Under the pieces are notes generated by a model, which was not told the DNA's origin, searched no databases, and saw only the letters and a list, made by a program, of their open reading frames with translations. Positions 8,463-18,508 of a stretch of 64,000 nt of DNA are shown here, in pieces (positions within the stretch are counted from its first letter, which is position 1; the number at the start of each line of letters is the position of its first letter). Made by a program: the position numbers and the translations under genes. Origin of the DNA: Minicystis rosea (GTDB taxonomy: Bacteria > Myxococcota_A > Polyangia > Polyangiales > Polyangiaceae); NCBI GenBank assembly GCA_001931535.1, contig CP016211.1, forward strand, positions 2,942,501-3,006,500. The letters run 5' to 3'.

Positions 8463-11400
8463 TCACGCGTCGATGTTGATGCCGAGCTTGCGACGGATGG
8501 CGAAGTAGCCCTCGCTCACCGCGAAGAGCGTCAGCTCCTTGAGACGCTCCTTCTGGGCGACGGCCGAGGAGGCCTCGTCCGCGGCCTTGATCATCTCGTT
8601 GCAGAGCTCGAGATCGTTGGCCACCACGAAGCCCGCGCGGTCCGCCGAGAGGTCGACGCCCGCGACCCACTTCTTCAGGTCGATGGCGCCGGCCTGGAGG
8701 AGCTTGGTCACGGCGCTGGCGAGCAGCTCGCGCGCCGGGCCGACGATGGCCGACTCGATCACCGACGAGTTCTCCTTCACCTGGCCCTGCATCTCGGCGG
8801 CGATGGGGAACGCCGGCGTGATGAGCTTGATGGCCGCGAAGAGCCAGGCGCGGAGGCCCGTGCCCGTCGGCACCAGGTGGCGGATGTAGAGACCCGGGCG
8901 GTAGTAGCTCAGGTGGCGCGCCGCGATGAAGGCCGCCGCCTGCGTGGGCAGCTCCGCCGCGAGCGCGGCCGCGCCGAGCACGATGCCGGGCGTGTGCGCG
9001 TGGAGGAACGAGATGCCGCTCGGATCGTTCGGGTTCTGGAACGTGATCGGCGGCGTCTGCCCGAGCACGCCGGCCGCGTAGTTGATCGTCTGCGACATCG
9101 GGTAGGGGTGCCGCGCGAGATCGACCGCGTAGGCCATCTGGTAGCCGAGGGCCTCGAGCGCCTGACCGTTCTTCTTGATCACCGCCGGCTCGATGATGGC
9201 GAAGATCTCGGTGAGGAGCGGGTCCGCGTCCTCGTGCATGAGGCTGTCGCTCCACGTCGTGTCGTCGAACGGCTCCACCGCGGCGGCGGGGCCTTCGGCG
9301 CGCATGCGACGGAAGAAACGCTCCTCGTCGGGCTCGGCCGAGCTCATGTTCACGAGCGCCTGGCACACGCAGAACGCGGCGTCCGCGCGCTTCGACTCCG
9401 TGTAGAGCTTGCGAAGCAGCTTGTACGCGTCCGGCTTGTAGGGGTTCCGCTTGAGGATCGGGGTCTGCGCCGCGACGGCCTTGTCGAGGTACTGGGCCGG
9501 ATCGCTGGCGTAGAGCTTGGCGAGCGTCTCGTTGCGCGCGTCGTTGTCCGGATCGAGGGTCTGCGCCGCCTCGTAGGCGTCGATGGCCTCGCCCATCCAA
9601 CCGAGCTTGTCCTTGTAGAGGACGGCGAGCTTGTCGAAGCTCGTCAGCATCTTGGCCGTGTCGTTGCGATCGGTCGCCTTCTCCAGCTCGATCTTGAGGA
9701 GCTTCTCCACGCCCTCGTGATCGCCCTTGTCGGAGCGCAGCTCGATGGCCTCGGCGAGCGCCTTGTCGAGCGACGGATCGAGATCGAGCACCTGGTCGTA
9801 GTACTGCGCGGCCTTGTCGAGCTCGCCCATCTGGCGGAACGACACGATGGCGGCCGTGTGCATGTACTTGGCCTTCTGGCGCTTGTCCTCGATCTTGGAG
9901 GCGAGCTTGAGCACGACCTCCACGAGGCGGCCCCAGTCCTTCTCCTCGCTGTAGAGCTGCATCAGCTTGGTGAGGATCTTGCGGTCGTCGGGGCGCTCGT
10001 CGAGCGCGGCCACGTAGCTCTTGGCGGCGCGGGTGCGATCGTTGAGCTGCGTGGCGAGGATGTCGCCGATCTCCAAGAGGAGCGCGCTGCGCTCTTCGCC
10101 GGAGACCACGTCGAGGCGGCGGTTCTTGAGGCGAACCACCTCCTCGAAATCCTTCTTGGCCTCGTAGACCTTGCTGAGGAGCTGGAGCGGCGTGGCCGAC
10201 TCCGGCGCGAGATCGGCGGCCTCGTTGAGAGGCGCGATGGCGCCGTCGGGATCGCCGGCCTTGAGCTTGGCCTCGCCGAAGCGGAGCATGACGTCCGCCT
10301 TCTCGTCGGGCGGCAGCTTGTCGCCGAAGCGCTTGACGAGATCCTCGTAGGTGTCGGCGGCCTCCTTGGCCTTGCCGGCGTCGAGGCTGACGCGCGCGGC
10401 GCGGGTGAGGGCGGCCGGATCGTCGGGCGCCATGGTCAGCAGCGTCTTGGCAATGCCGATGGCCTTCTCGGTGCTGCCGCTCTTGCTCAGCGCATCGACG
10501 TAGCGCACGAGCAGGCCCACGCCCTGCTCCTTGGGCATGGCGTCGACGCGGCTCGCGAGCGACTCGTAGGCCTTGCCGGCCTCGAGGAAGCGGCCCGCAT
10601 CGAAGGCGATGTCGCCCGTGATGAGGAGGCCGAGCATGTTCGACGGATCGAGATCGACCGCCTTGGTCGCGGCCTCGCGGGCGCGATCGTTGTCCTTCAG
10701 CTTCTCGCGGAGGACCTGCGCCATCTCGCCGTAGAGGCGGGCCTTCGCCAGGTTGCCCTCGGCGCTGTCGATGGTGCGGGCCATGAGCTCGACGGCGCTG
10801 GTGGCGTCGCCGCGGGCGAGGTACGCGGCGCGGAGCGACATCCACGCCGACGGGTGCTTCGGCTGCGCGTCGAGGGCCTTCTTGTAGCGCTCGATGGCGC
10901 CGTCGCGATCGCCCTTGTCCTCGAGCATCTTGGCGGCGCGGATCCAGAGATCGGCGCGCTGATCCGGCTTCTCGGCGCGCTCGGCGAGGCTCTCGACGGC
11001 GCTGAGCGCCGCGAGCGCGTCGCCGGTGGCGGCACGCACGTGGGCAAGCGACTCGAGCGCGGCGCCGTGGTTCGGATCGATCTCGAGGATCTTCTCGTAC
11101 GCCTTGCGGGCGCGCTCGGGCGAGCCGATCTGATCGACGAGCACGCGGCCCATCGCCAGGTACAGCTCGACGCGGCGCTTGTCCTCGGAGGCGAGGCGCA
11201 GGTTCTTCTCGTAGAGCTGAACCACGTCCTCCCAGCGATCGAGCGCGCGGTAGTGGCGCACCAGCGCGGCGAGCGCGCCCTCGTGGGCGGGATCGATCTG
11301 GAGAATGGCCTCGTACGCCTCGGCCGCCTTCTCGTGGCTCAGGAACTCCTCGTCCTGGATGCCGGCGATGCGCTCGTAGAGCTTGATCTTCTGCCGCGGC

Positions 11401-13766
11401 GTGGCCGACAGCTCGATCTGCTTCTCGAGGTTCCCGAGCAGCTCCTTGTACTTGCCGGTGCGGTTGTAGATCCGATCGAGGCCCTTCAGCGCGGTGACGC
11501 TGTTGGGATCGATCCCGAGGGCCGCGTCGTAGCGGCGCGTGGCCTCGGGCAGATCGTTCATGTGATCTTCGTAGAGCTCGGCGATCTTGCAGATCGTCTC
11601 GACCTTGGCGTCGCCCGAGAGGGCCTCGGCGCGGCGCTCCAGGATCTTGGCGAGGCCGGCCCAGTCCTCGATCTTGGTGTAGATGCGCTCCAGCGCGACG
11701 ACGGCCTTCTCGTGGCTCGGGTCCTCGGAGAAGATCGTCTCGTAGAGATCGCGCGCGTGGCCGGCCTCGTTGAGGCGCGTCTCCAAGAGGTCGGCGGCCT
11801 CGGCGCGGAGATCGCGCGCCTGCGCGGGCGTGGGCGCGCGGTCGGCGCGCGTCACCAGGATCTGGCCGAGCTCCTGCCACTGCTGCGCGCGGCGGTAGAC
11901 CTGCGCGAGGCCTTCGAGCGCCGCCTCGTGCGCGGGATCGACCGCGAGCACGGCCTGGAAGCAGGGCACGCCGAGATCGGGGCGCGCGACCTTCTCCGAG
12001 TACCAACGGCCGAGGCGCGTGAAGAGCGAGATCTTCGACTCGGGGGACATGCCCTGCTGGGTCGTGGCCTGCGAGAGCTCGCCGAGGGCCTCCGACCAGA
12101 GCTTCATGTCGCTGCCCGCGGCGCGCTCGAGATCGGTGGCGTAGTCGTCGTTGCCCGTCTCTTGACCGAGCGCCTTGGCGAACGCGAACGCCGCCTGCTC
12201 CTTGTCGTCGAGATCGCCGAGGTAGAGGTGACCGATCTGGTTGTAGGCGCGCGCGCGATCCGAAGCGCTCTCGCTGTTTTCGCTCTTCTCGAGGAGCATC
12301 TCCACGAGCTCCTCGTGCTTGCCGAGGTGGCGGCGCAGCTCCTCGAGGGCGGTGAAGGCGATCTCGTCCTCGCCGTCGAGCTCGACGATGCTCGCGTACA
12401 CGGCCTCGGCGCGCTCCTGATCGCGGAGGATCGACTCGCTGATGCGCGCGGCGCGGAAGAGGAGCGCCTTCTTGAACTCCTTGTTCTTGATCTTGGAGAC
12501 CTCGTCCTCGCCCTCCTCGATTTGATCGGAGGCGATTTGGAAGGCCTCGACGACCTTGGCCGGGTCGGCGCCCTCCTCGATGGCGCTCTCCAGCGCGAGC
12601 GCGGCCTGGCCGTCCGACGGATCCGCGAGGAGGAGATCGACCTTCTCGTTGAGATCGTCGTCCGACATCTTGCTGTCGGACTTGGCGTCGGCCTTGGTCG
12701 CGGGCTCGAGCGCCTCGAGCACGGCGCGCGCATCCTTCGGGCGGGACGAGGCCGTCTTGCCGAGGAGGCGGGCCACGAGATCGTCGAGCTCCTTCGTCAC
12801 CCAACCGCGCGGCGCCTGCGCGCTCGCCACGGGCGCGGTGCCGGTGAGGTGCGCGATCGCGAGATCGACGCTCGACTCCGCCGAGAACGGCGCCTTGCCC
12901 GAGAGGATCTCGAACAGCACCACGCCGAACGCGTAGAGATCGGTCGCCGTGTCCGCGACCTTGCCGCGGAGCTGCTCGGGGCTCACCGTCTTCGCCAGCG
13001 CGGAGCTCGTCCACGCGCCGAAGAGGCGATCGCCGCCGACGTCGAGCAGCACCGGACGCGGCGCGCCGCCCTCGCCGCGACCGACGAGGATGTTCTCCAG
13101 CTTGATGGCGCCGTGCGCGAGCTGCTTCTCGTGCAGCGCCGCGAGCGCGCCGAGCACGCCGCGGAGCACCGTGCGTGCCTCGTTGATGTGGAGCGGGCCC
13201 GTGCGCGCGATGCGCGCCGCAAGCGGCTGCCCATCGATGGCCGCGTACGCGATGTACGCGCGGCCACCCACGATGCCGGCCTCGAGATCGGAGGGGAGGT
13301 TCTCGTGCTTCACGCGCGCGGCGAGGCGCACCCGCGTGAGGAAGCGACGGAGCGCGCGCGCATCGCGCGTGGCCTCGCGGCGCAGCACCTTGAGCGTGCG
13401 CTCGGCGCCGTCCTTGGTCGCGGTGTAGACGATGCCGCGCGGGCCGTCGGCGATCTTCTTGCCGATGGTGAAGGGCCCGAACGTGTCGCCGCTCTTCAGC
13501 TCCTCGGGCTGCGCGACGAAGCCCTTCTGTGCGAGCTCGCGCACGCGCGGGTCCAGCTCCGTACGCGACGCCACCATGGCGTCGAGCAGCGCCTCGACGG
13601 CGTCGACCTCGACGCAGCGATCGGTGAGGGCGCGCGCGAACGACGCCTTCGACGCGGCACCGCCGACGTCTGCGGGCGACATGCCGAGCAGATCGGACGA
13701 CAGGGCCATCATTTCATCGAGAGAGAAGAGGCGCTCGAGCTCGCCGCGCACGATATCGATGGACAT
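8463..13766 (-). CDS. Pseudokinase-fold and TPR-array protein, 1767 residues
   Basis: Residues about 95-350 have a Ser/Thr-kinase fold: a loop with IGKKIADGPRGIVYTA, a beta3 lysine (K126 in TLKVL), a PEQLRG activation-segment end and an LYAFGVVLFEIL helix. The catalytic loop reads HGAIKLEN (218-225), so the HRD Asp is Ala, and the metal-binding DFG reads DVG (242-244). It is therefore probably a pseudokinase, although nucleotide binding may persist. From about 375 to 1450 there are dozens of TPR-like helix pairs (for example AYEKILEIDPNHGAALESLA). The last 300 residues form a separate helical region, ending LGINIDA, that I do not recognise. ATG 13766 is chosen because GAGGAG lies just upstream. 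Such giants are common scaffolds in myxobacteria. The partners are unknown; the secretion cluster lies downstream but is separated by terminator hairpins. Confidence 0.88.
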   Translation of the reverse strand: MSIDIVRGELERLFSLDEMMALSSDLLGMSPADVGGAASKASFARALTDRCVEVDAVEALLDAMVASRTELDPRVRELAQKGFVAQPEELKSGDTFGPFTIGKKIADGPRGIVYTATKDGAERTLKVLRREATRDARALRRFLTRVRLAARVKHENLPSDLEAGIVGGRAYIAYAAIDGQPLAARIARTGPLHINEARTVLRGVLGALAALHEKQLAHGAIKLENILVGRGEGGAPRPVLLDVGGDRLFGAWTSSALAKTVSPEQLRGKVADTATDLYAFGVVLFEILSGKAPFSAESSVDLAIAHLTGTAPVASAQAPRGWVTKELDDLVARLLGKTASSRPKDARAVLEALEPATKADAKSDSKMSDDDLNEKVDLLLADPSDGQAALALESAIEEGADPAKVVEAFQIASDQIEEGEDEVSKIKNKEFKKALLFRAARISESILRDQERAEAVYASIVELDGEDEIAFTALEELRRHLGKHEELVEMLLEKSENSESASDRARAYNQIGHLYLGDLDDKEQAAFAFAKALGQETGNDDYATDLERAAGSDMKLWSEALGELSQATTQQGMSPESKISLFTRLGRWYSEKVARPDLGVPCFQAVLAVDPAHEAALEGLAQVYRRAQQWQELGQILVTRADRAPTPAQARDLRAEAADLLETRLNEAGHARDLYETIFSEDPSHEKAVVALERIYTKIEDWAGLAKILERRAEALSGDAKVETICKIAELYEDHMNDLPEATRRYDAALGIDPNSVTALKGLDRIYNRTGKYKELLGNLEKQIELSATPRQKIKLYERIAGIQDEEFLSHEKAAEAYEAILQIDPAHEGALAALVRHYRALDRWEDVVQLYEKNLRLASEDKRRVELYLAMGRVLVDQIGSPERARKAYEKILEIDPNHGAALESLAHVRAATGDALAALSAVESLAERAEKPDQRADLWIRAAKMLEDKGDRDGAIERYKKALDAQPKHPSAWMSLRAAYLARGDATSAVELMARTIDSAEGNLAKARLYGEMAQVLREKLKDNDRAREAATKAVDLDPSNMLGLLITGDIAFDAGRFLEAGKAYESLASRVDAMPKEQGVGLLVRYVDALSKSGSTEKAIGIAKTLLTMAPDDPAALTRAARVSLDAGKAKEAADTYEDLVKRFGDKLPPDEKADVMLRFGEAKLKAGDPDGAIAPLNEAADLAPESATPLQLLSKVYEAKKDFEEVVRLKNRRLDVVSGEERSALLLEIGDILATQLNDRTRAAKSYVAALDERPDDRKILTKLMQLYSEEKDWGRLVEVVLKLASKIEDKRQKAKYMHTAAIVSFRQMGELDKAAQYYDQVLDLDPSLDKALAEAIELRSDKGDHEGVEKLLKIELEKATDRNDTAKMLTSFDKLAVLYKDKLGWMGEAIDAYEAAQTLDPDNDARNETLAKLYASDPAQYLDKAVAAQTPILKRNPYKPDAYKLLRKLYTESKRADAAFCVCQALVNMSSAEPDEERFFRRMRAEGPAAAVEPFDDTTWSDSLMHEDADPLLTEIFAIIEPAVIKKNGQALEALGYQMAYAVDLARHPYPMSQTINYAAGVLGQTPPITFQNPNDPSGISFLHAHTPGIVLGAAALAAELPTQAAAFIAARHLSYYRPGLYIRHLVPTGTGLRAWLFAAIKLITPAFPIAAEMQGQVKENSSVIESAIVGPARELLASAVTKLLQAGAIDLKKWVAGVDLSADRAGFVVANDLELCNEMIKAADEASSAVAQKERLKELTLFAVSEGYFAIRRKLGINIDA

Positions 13767-13983
13767 TGGTTCTCCTCGGGAGAGCGCGCCTCGCGTTGCC
13801 ACGGCGTGACCGGGTCGTCGCGAAGCGCGCGTATGCTAACGGGCGAGGGGGGCGCCACGAAAGGGGGCTTCCGGGGCGCGCAGGTCGCTTTTTTCCGTCA
13901 TCGAGCCCTGCCTCTGCAAGCCCAACGTACGCAGCCCCTCCGAAAACTTGACGTGTGAAAGTGCCCTGTGGCACCGGGGACGC

Positions 13984-14283
13984 GTGGGTCGCTACGCACA
14001 GCTCATGGAGCGGGTCCTCCCCGTCGCGGTCCTGGTCGTGGCCTTGGTCGGCGCCCCGGTCCTGATCTTCGCCCCGCAGGGCCTGCCCCGTCTCCGCGGT
14101 CTCCAGAAGGAGCTCGCCGACGTCGACGAGGAGAACGCCGAGCTGCGCCGCGAGATCGAGGCTCTGCGCGGCCGCGTCGCCCGCCTGCGCGACGACCCCG
14201 GCGCGGTCGAGCGCATCGCGCGCGACAACCTCGGCCTGGTGCGCCAGACCGAGGTCGTCTTCCAATTCCAGACCCGGCGCTGA
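13984..14283 (+). CDS. ftsB: FtsB/DivIC-like septum formation initiator
   Basis: A 99-residue single-pass membrane protein. It has a short cytoplasmic start, a transmembrane helix (LPVAVLVVALVGAPVLIF), then a coiled coil (LQKELADVDEENAELRREIE) and the family's conserved end: DPGAVERIARDNLGLVR followed by a short tail. FtsB/DivIC bridges FtsL and FtsQ in the divisome and activates septal wall synthesis. The size and DNLGLV-type motif fit the family. The start is uncertain: GTG 13984 follows a GGGG tract, while ATG 14005 has no ribosome site. It is divergent from the kinase/TPR gene, with no other cell-division gene beside it. It could equally be called DivIC. Confidence 0.82.
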   Translation: MGRYAQLMERVLPVAVLVVALVGAPVLIFAPQGLPRLRGLQKELADVDEENAELRREIEALRGRVARLRDDPGAVERIARDNLGLVRQTEVVFQFQTRR

Positions 14284-14390
14284 TCCCCGCAAGAGAGCCG
14301 CGGGCTCGCCCATCTCGATGCACGCGCGCGCCGCGACGCCATGCGGTGCACGGTAAAGCGCGGACCTTTCCTCCGCGCGCGGCCCGCTCT

Positions 14391-15152
14391 TCAGCGACCT
14401 GCGTTTGCGGTGCGCCACCACGCTCGCCATGCTTCGGCCGAGTCACCGTGATCGTGATGAGAGAAGGCGCGCAGCGTCGTGAACGCGGCCTGCCGTGCGC
14501 CGGGATCGGGATCGTCGAGCGCGGCGAGGAGCAAGGGCACGGCCGTGTCCGCATCGAGGCTCTGGAGCAGCGGGATCGCTGCGCGGCGCACCTCGGGTGA
14601 CTTGCTCGACACGAGCTCGACGGCGAGCTTGCGCGCGCTCGCGGGGCTCGCGTAGCTCGCGCTCCGAAGGATCGTGCCGGTGACGGCGGCCTTCGTCTCT
14701 CCATCGCACTTGCAGCGATCGAGGGCGGCCTGCACGCGGGGAATCTCCATCTGGATGTCTTCGGGCGTGCCCCCGCCGGTCAGGAGCACCGCCGCCGCCG
14801 CACGAATCATCGTCGGATCGGCGAGCAGCTCGCGCGCCCGGCTCACGGCCTGCGCCCGGTCCTCCTTCGCCAGCGCGAGGAGCCCGCGTGACCGCTCCGC
14901 CGCATCCGAGGACGCGAGGGCCGCGAGCGCATCGCTCGTGCGGGTCTCGTCGACGTTCGTGGGCGCACCGACGCGCGGCGGGGGCGGGCTCGGACCACCT
15001 TCCGGCTCACGCGGCGGCGCTCGGCGCTCGGCGCTGCGATCCATCGTGTGCGCGGCGGCAGGCTCCGCACCTCGACGAACACCGATCGCGTACGCCCCCG
15101 CAGCCGTCACGAGCAGCGTCGCAGCCCAAAGCACGACGTAGGATCGTTTCAT
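14391..15152 (-). CDS. Membrane-anchored HEAT-repeat protein
   Basis: A 253-residue protein with an N-terminal anchor or uncleaved signal (MKRSYVVLWAATLLVTAAGA) and a proline-rich stretch (residues about 40-65, PREPEGGPSPPPPRVGAP). The helical domain after that has HEAT-like pairs, including SPEVRRAAIPLLQSLDADTA and LLAALDDPDPGARQAAFTTL. HEAT repeats mediate protein binding, and the topology places them in the periplasm. There is a CKC pair near residue 165. The start at MKR is chosen because the upstream reading contains no sensible protein and the hydrophobic segment begins there. It lies 22 nt after the collagen-like gene on the same strand, so they are probably co-transcribed. No specific function is recognised. 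Confidence 0.75.
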   Translation of the reverse strand: MKRSYVVLWAATLLVTAAGAYAIGVRRGAEPAAAHTMDRSAERRAPPREPEGGPSPPPPRVGAPTNVDETRTSDALAALASSDAAERSRGLLALAKEDRAQAVSRARELLADPTMIRAAAAVLLTGGGTPEDIQMEIPRVQAALDRCKCDGETKAAVTGTILRSASYASPASARKLAVELVSSKSPEVRRAAIPLLQSLDADTAVPLLLAALDDPDPGARQAAFTTLRAFSHHDHGDSAEAWRAWWRTANAGR

Positions 15153-15174
15153 ACGACCGCCGCGCGTCTTCCGC

Positions 15175-17849
15175 TCAGGGATCCTCGTAAGGGATCGAGC
15201 ACGTGAGCACGAAGTCGAGATCGTCGGTGTCGTCGACGTCGCCCTGGAAATCCGTGCGCACCACGTGCCCGATCGCACCGTAGCGCCACGAAGCGTTGTT
15301 GCGGCCGTTGTTGTCGGCCCAGCGCACGCCGATGCCGCAGCTCGTCACGTTGACGAGCCCCGGCGTCTTGGCGCGGATGACCACGTCGAAGTCGTCATCC
15401 GCGTTCACGTTGCCGCTGAAGTCCGTGCAGAGGACGCCGGGCGTGGTGCAATCGTTGCCGAAGGCCGGATCGGTGGTCCTGAAGTCGACGCACGTGAACG
15501 GAACCTGCTGTCGCTTGTCGCCGTCCGCCCAGCGCTTGCAGAGCTGGAAGTTCGCCGCCGTCGCCGCGGGGCAGCTGATGGCCAGATCGAGATCATCGGT
15601 GCCATCGACGTCGCCCATGAAATCGAGCTGGTTGATGACATCGAGCCCGGTGCAGTTCCAGGCCACGCTCAAGCGTGCATTGTTGTCGGCCCACCGGCGG
15701 CAGAGGCGACAACCGGCGAGCGCGGTGTCACCCCCCACCGTGAGCTTGGTGATCGGCGCCGCAGTGCCGACGCCCACGTTGCCCCCTCGTTGTAGATGTT
15801 GGTGCTGTTCACCACCCAGCTCGTGCCGTTCCAATACGGCGTGACGCCCGCCACCGATCCGGCCGTGAGCAGCCCCGTCGCACCCGTCGCGCCCGTGGGC
15901 CCCACCGGCCCCTGCGGCCCGATGGGCCCCTGGGCACCGGTTGCTCCAACGGGACCTTGCGGGCCTTGTGCACCCGTAGGCCCGACTGGACCTTGAGCCC
16001 CCTGCGCGCCGGTGGGCCCGATCGGACCTTGTGCACCCGTAGGCCCGACTGGACCTTGAGCTCCCTGCGCGCCGGTGGGCCCGATCGGACCTTGTGCACC
16101 CGTGGCGCCGGTTGCGCCGACAGCACCCGTCGCACCGGTCGCGCCGACCGGGCCTTGCGGTCCAATCGGACCCGTCGGGCCTTGTGCGCCGGTTGCACCA
16201 ACGGCTCCCGTTGCACCGGCAGGACCCATCGGACCTTGAGCGCCCGTCGCACCGGCAGGACCCATCGGACCTTGAGCGCCCGTCGCACCTTGAGCACCCG
16301 TTGCACCGGCAGGACCCATCGGACCTTGAGCGCCCGTCGCACCAACGGCTCCGGTCGCACCCGTCACGCCCGCAGGGCCCATCGGCCCTTGAGCCCCCGT
16401 GGCACCCGTCGCACCGGCAGGTCCGATCGGACCGGTTGCGCCGGTTGCTCCGTCAGCTCCCGTCGCGCCCACAGGCCCCATCGGACCTTGAGCGCCCGTG
16501 GCCCCGGTCGCCCCCGTCGCGCCGGTCGCTCCGACCGGCCCCTGAGCGCCCGTCGCACCGGTAGCGCCGATTGCACCGTCTGCTCCAGTCGCACCCGTCG
16601 CGCCCGTGGCTCCGATCGGGCCTTGTGCACCCGTCGCTCCCGTAGCACCCGTGGGCCCAATCGGGCCTTGAGCACCCGTAGCGCCCGTCGCGCCCATGGG
16701 GCCCATCGGTCCAACGGGACCTGCGGGACCCATCGCGCCCGTGGCGCCGTCCGCTCCGGTTGCGCCGGTTGCACCCGTAGCTCCCATCAGCCCTTGCGCA
16801 CCCGTCGGGCCCATCGGTCCGATCGGGCCTTGAGCCCCCGTCGCGCCCACTGCGCCATCGGCTCCGGTCGCACCCGTCGCGCCCGTGGCGCCCATCGGGC
16901 CCTGCGCGCCGGTCGCACCGGTGGCGCCGGTGGCTCCGATCGGACCGGTTGCGCCGGCAGGGCCCATCGGGCCTTGAGCACCCGTCGCACCAACGGCTCC
17001 GGTCACACCCGTCGCGCCGGTGGCGCCCATCGGGCCTTGCGCACCCGTCGCCCCCGTCGCGCCCGCAGGTCCGATCGGACCGGTCGCGCCGGCAGGGCCC
17101 ATCGGGCCTTGAGCGCCCGTTGCGCCAACGGCTCCAGCCGCACCCGTCGCGCCGGTGGCTCCGATCGGACCTTGCGCGCCTGCTGCACCCGTCGGGCCGA
17201 TCGGCCCTTGCGCGCCCGCTGCACCCGTCGCGCCGGTAGCGCCCGCAGGACCTTGCGTGCCTTGTGTGCCCGTCGGGCCTGCGGGGCCTTGCGGGCCGGT
17301 CGCGCCGGTGGCTCCGTTCGTACCGGCCGGGCCGGCGGGGCCCGTGGGGCCGGCCGGACCGATCAGGCCGGTGGGATCGCCGACCCACTGGCCGTTGTTG
17401 TTGATGACTTCCTTGTCACCGATCGAGACGGACGTCGGATGAATGTCGCCGCGCACGTCGCCGGCGAGCAGCGCGTACGGCACGCTCTGGATCGTGGAGC
17501 GCGGCGCGAGCTCGGCCTCGTTGCCGATCGTGATCCCGAAGTAGCGGACCGATCCGTCGAAGACCTTGTCGCCGAACGGGACGACCGATCCGAGCGAGAC
17601 CGAGTAGTAGCCCTCGTCGAAGGTGACGTCGTGCTCTTCGCTCCAGATCGGCGTCGTCGCGTCGGGGGCGTCGTAGATGGAGAAGAGGACCTTCAACGTC
17701 GTGTTGATCGGTTGGCTCTGCGCATCGAACAGCCGGCCTTGGTTCGTGATCGTCTGCGGAACGGCGGCGAGCGCGGCGGCCTGCGCCACGCCCAAGCTGC
17801 CCGCGAAGAATGCGGCGGCCACCCAACGGCGAATCGTGCGAGATCCCAT
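15175..17849 (-). CDS. Secreted collagen-like protein with Cys/RWAD repeats (frameshift at 15782-15786)
   Basis: The protein has a signal peptide ([20 protein letters not shown], cleaved near AQAAALA). A globular N-domain (residues about 30-140) follows, with [13 protein letters not shown] and [16 protein letters not shown] as in phage-tail/lipoprotein stalks. A Gly-X-Y collagen tract of about 500 residues comes next. The C-terminal domain begins [18 protein letters not shown] and holds three repeats of an RWAD...[12 protein letters not shown] pattern with paired Cys. The two halves lie in different frames. Adding one G to the run at 15782-15786 (C on the plus strand) gives a continuous protein of about 891 residues. 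As sequenced, the chain would end after a short out-of-frame tail at 15669. A sequencing deletion is likely, because both halves look intact. It probably acts at the cell surface or in the matrix. Confidence 0.82.
15860..17370 (-). repeat. Collagen Gly-X-Y coding repeats
   Basis: This stretch encodes uninterrupted Gly-X-Y triplets, dominated by [15 protein letters not shown] and VGA triplets in recurring 18-45 bp modules. The DNA repeats are near-identical over tens of bases, so copy number may vary between strains or be collapsed in assembly. Long open frames on the opposite strand here are a by-product of the repeats. Confidence 0.9.
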
Positions 17850-18508
17850 CTTGCTGACGCCCTTCGAAGTGCTTGCATCCACGCGCGTGCCGCGCGCCCG
17901 GCACACAGAAGAAAACGCCCCACGTTACGCGGCCCGTGCGAGCGTCGTCAACGCTGCGAGCCTCCGTCTCGCACGAAGAACGTGAGGCGCGACGCGAAGC
18001 ACCTTCGCACACTCCCGTCACGATCGGCCGGCCACGACGCGCGCGATCGCCGAGAATCACCGGCGATCGCGACGGTGTGCGTTCTCACCGAAGAACGATC
18101 ACACCTCCACCTCGACGGAGCGCGTCAAAGCAACGCGGCACGCCATCGCGAAGCGCGATCACACGTGGCCCTGTTCCAACGTTCGAGCATCGGTGCGGCG
18201 GTGGTCACGGCGCGCCCGATGCGAAGCGGCGCGCCAACCGCGGCGCGAACCCCGCTTCGCGAGAGGTCTCCGCGATCATGGCGGTGATGTGCGTGCGGTT
18301 GGGGTGCGGGCGTTCGAAGCAGGCCTCGAGGCCGGTGTCGTGGGGTCGCGCCGCGCGTCATCGCGGGACGTTCGACGGATGGCGCACACCGTGCAGCAGG
18401 ATTCCGCCGAGGAGCGTGCACCCCACGGCGGCCGAGGACGTTGGACCGGGCGCCGTGCTGCGAGGATATGCTCGGACCCCCTGGGGGGCCTGAGCGCACG
18501 TCGGATCG
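17850..18508. other. Divergent intergenic region (659 bp) without a recognised gene
   Basis: The region lies between the collagen-like gene (leftward) and the DUF2339 gene (rightward), so it should hold both promoters. No supported gene, RNA or operator was found. One perfect 9-bp inverted repeat, GCGAAGCGG (18221-18229) with CCGCTTCGC (18252-18260), is the only clear structure. Open frames across it have atypical composition and no ribosome site. Confidence 0.5.

Noticed and set aside
8430..13958. An 1842-codon open frame on the plus strand opposite the kinase/TPR gene, and similar long antisense frames opposite the pentapeptide, DUF2169 and collagen genes
   Set aside because: They arise from GC-rich codon structure and repeats. 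Their products are Arg/Glu/Leu-rich without domains or ribosome sites, while the opposite strand encodes clear protein families.
15782..15786. Programmed frameshift or phase-variable G tract in the collagen-like gene
   Set aside because: A run of five G is short for phase variation and lacks a slippery heptamer. The same kind of deletion occurs in essential ileS, so a sequence error is simpler.
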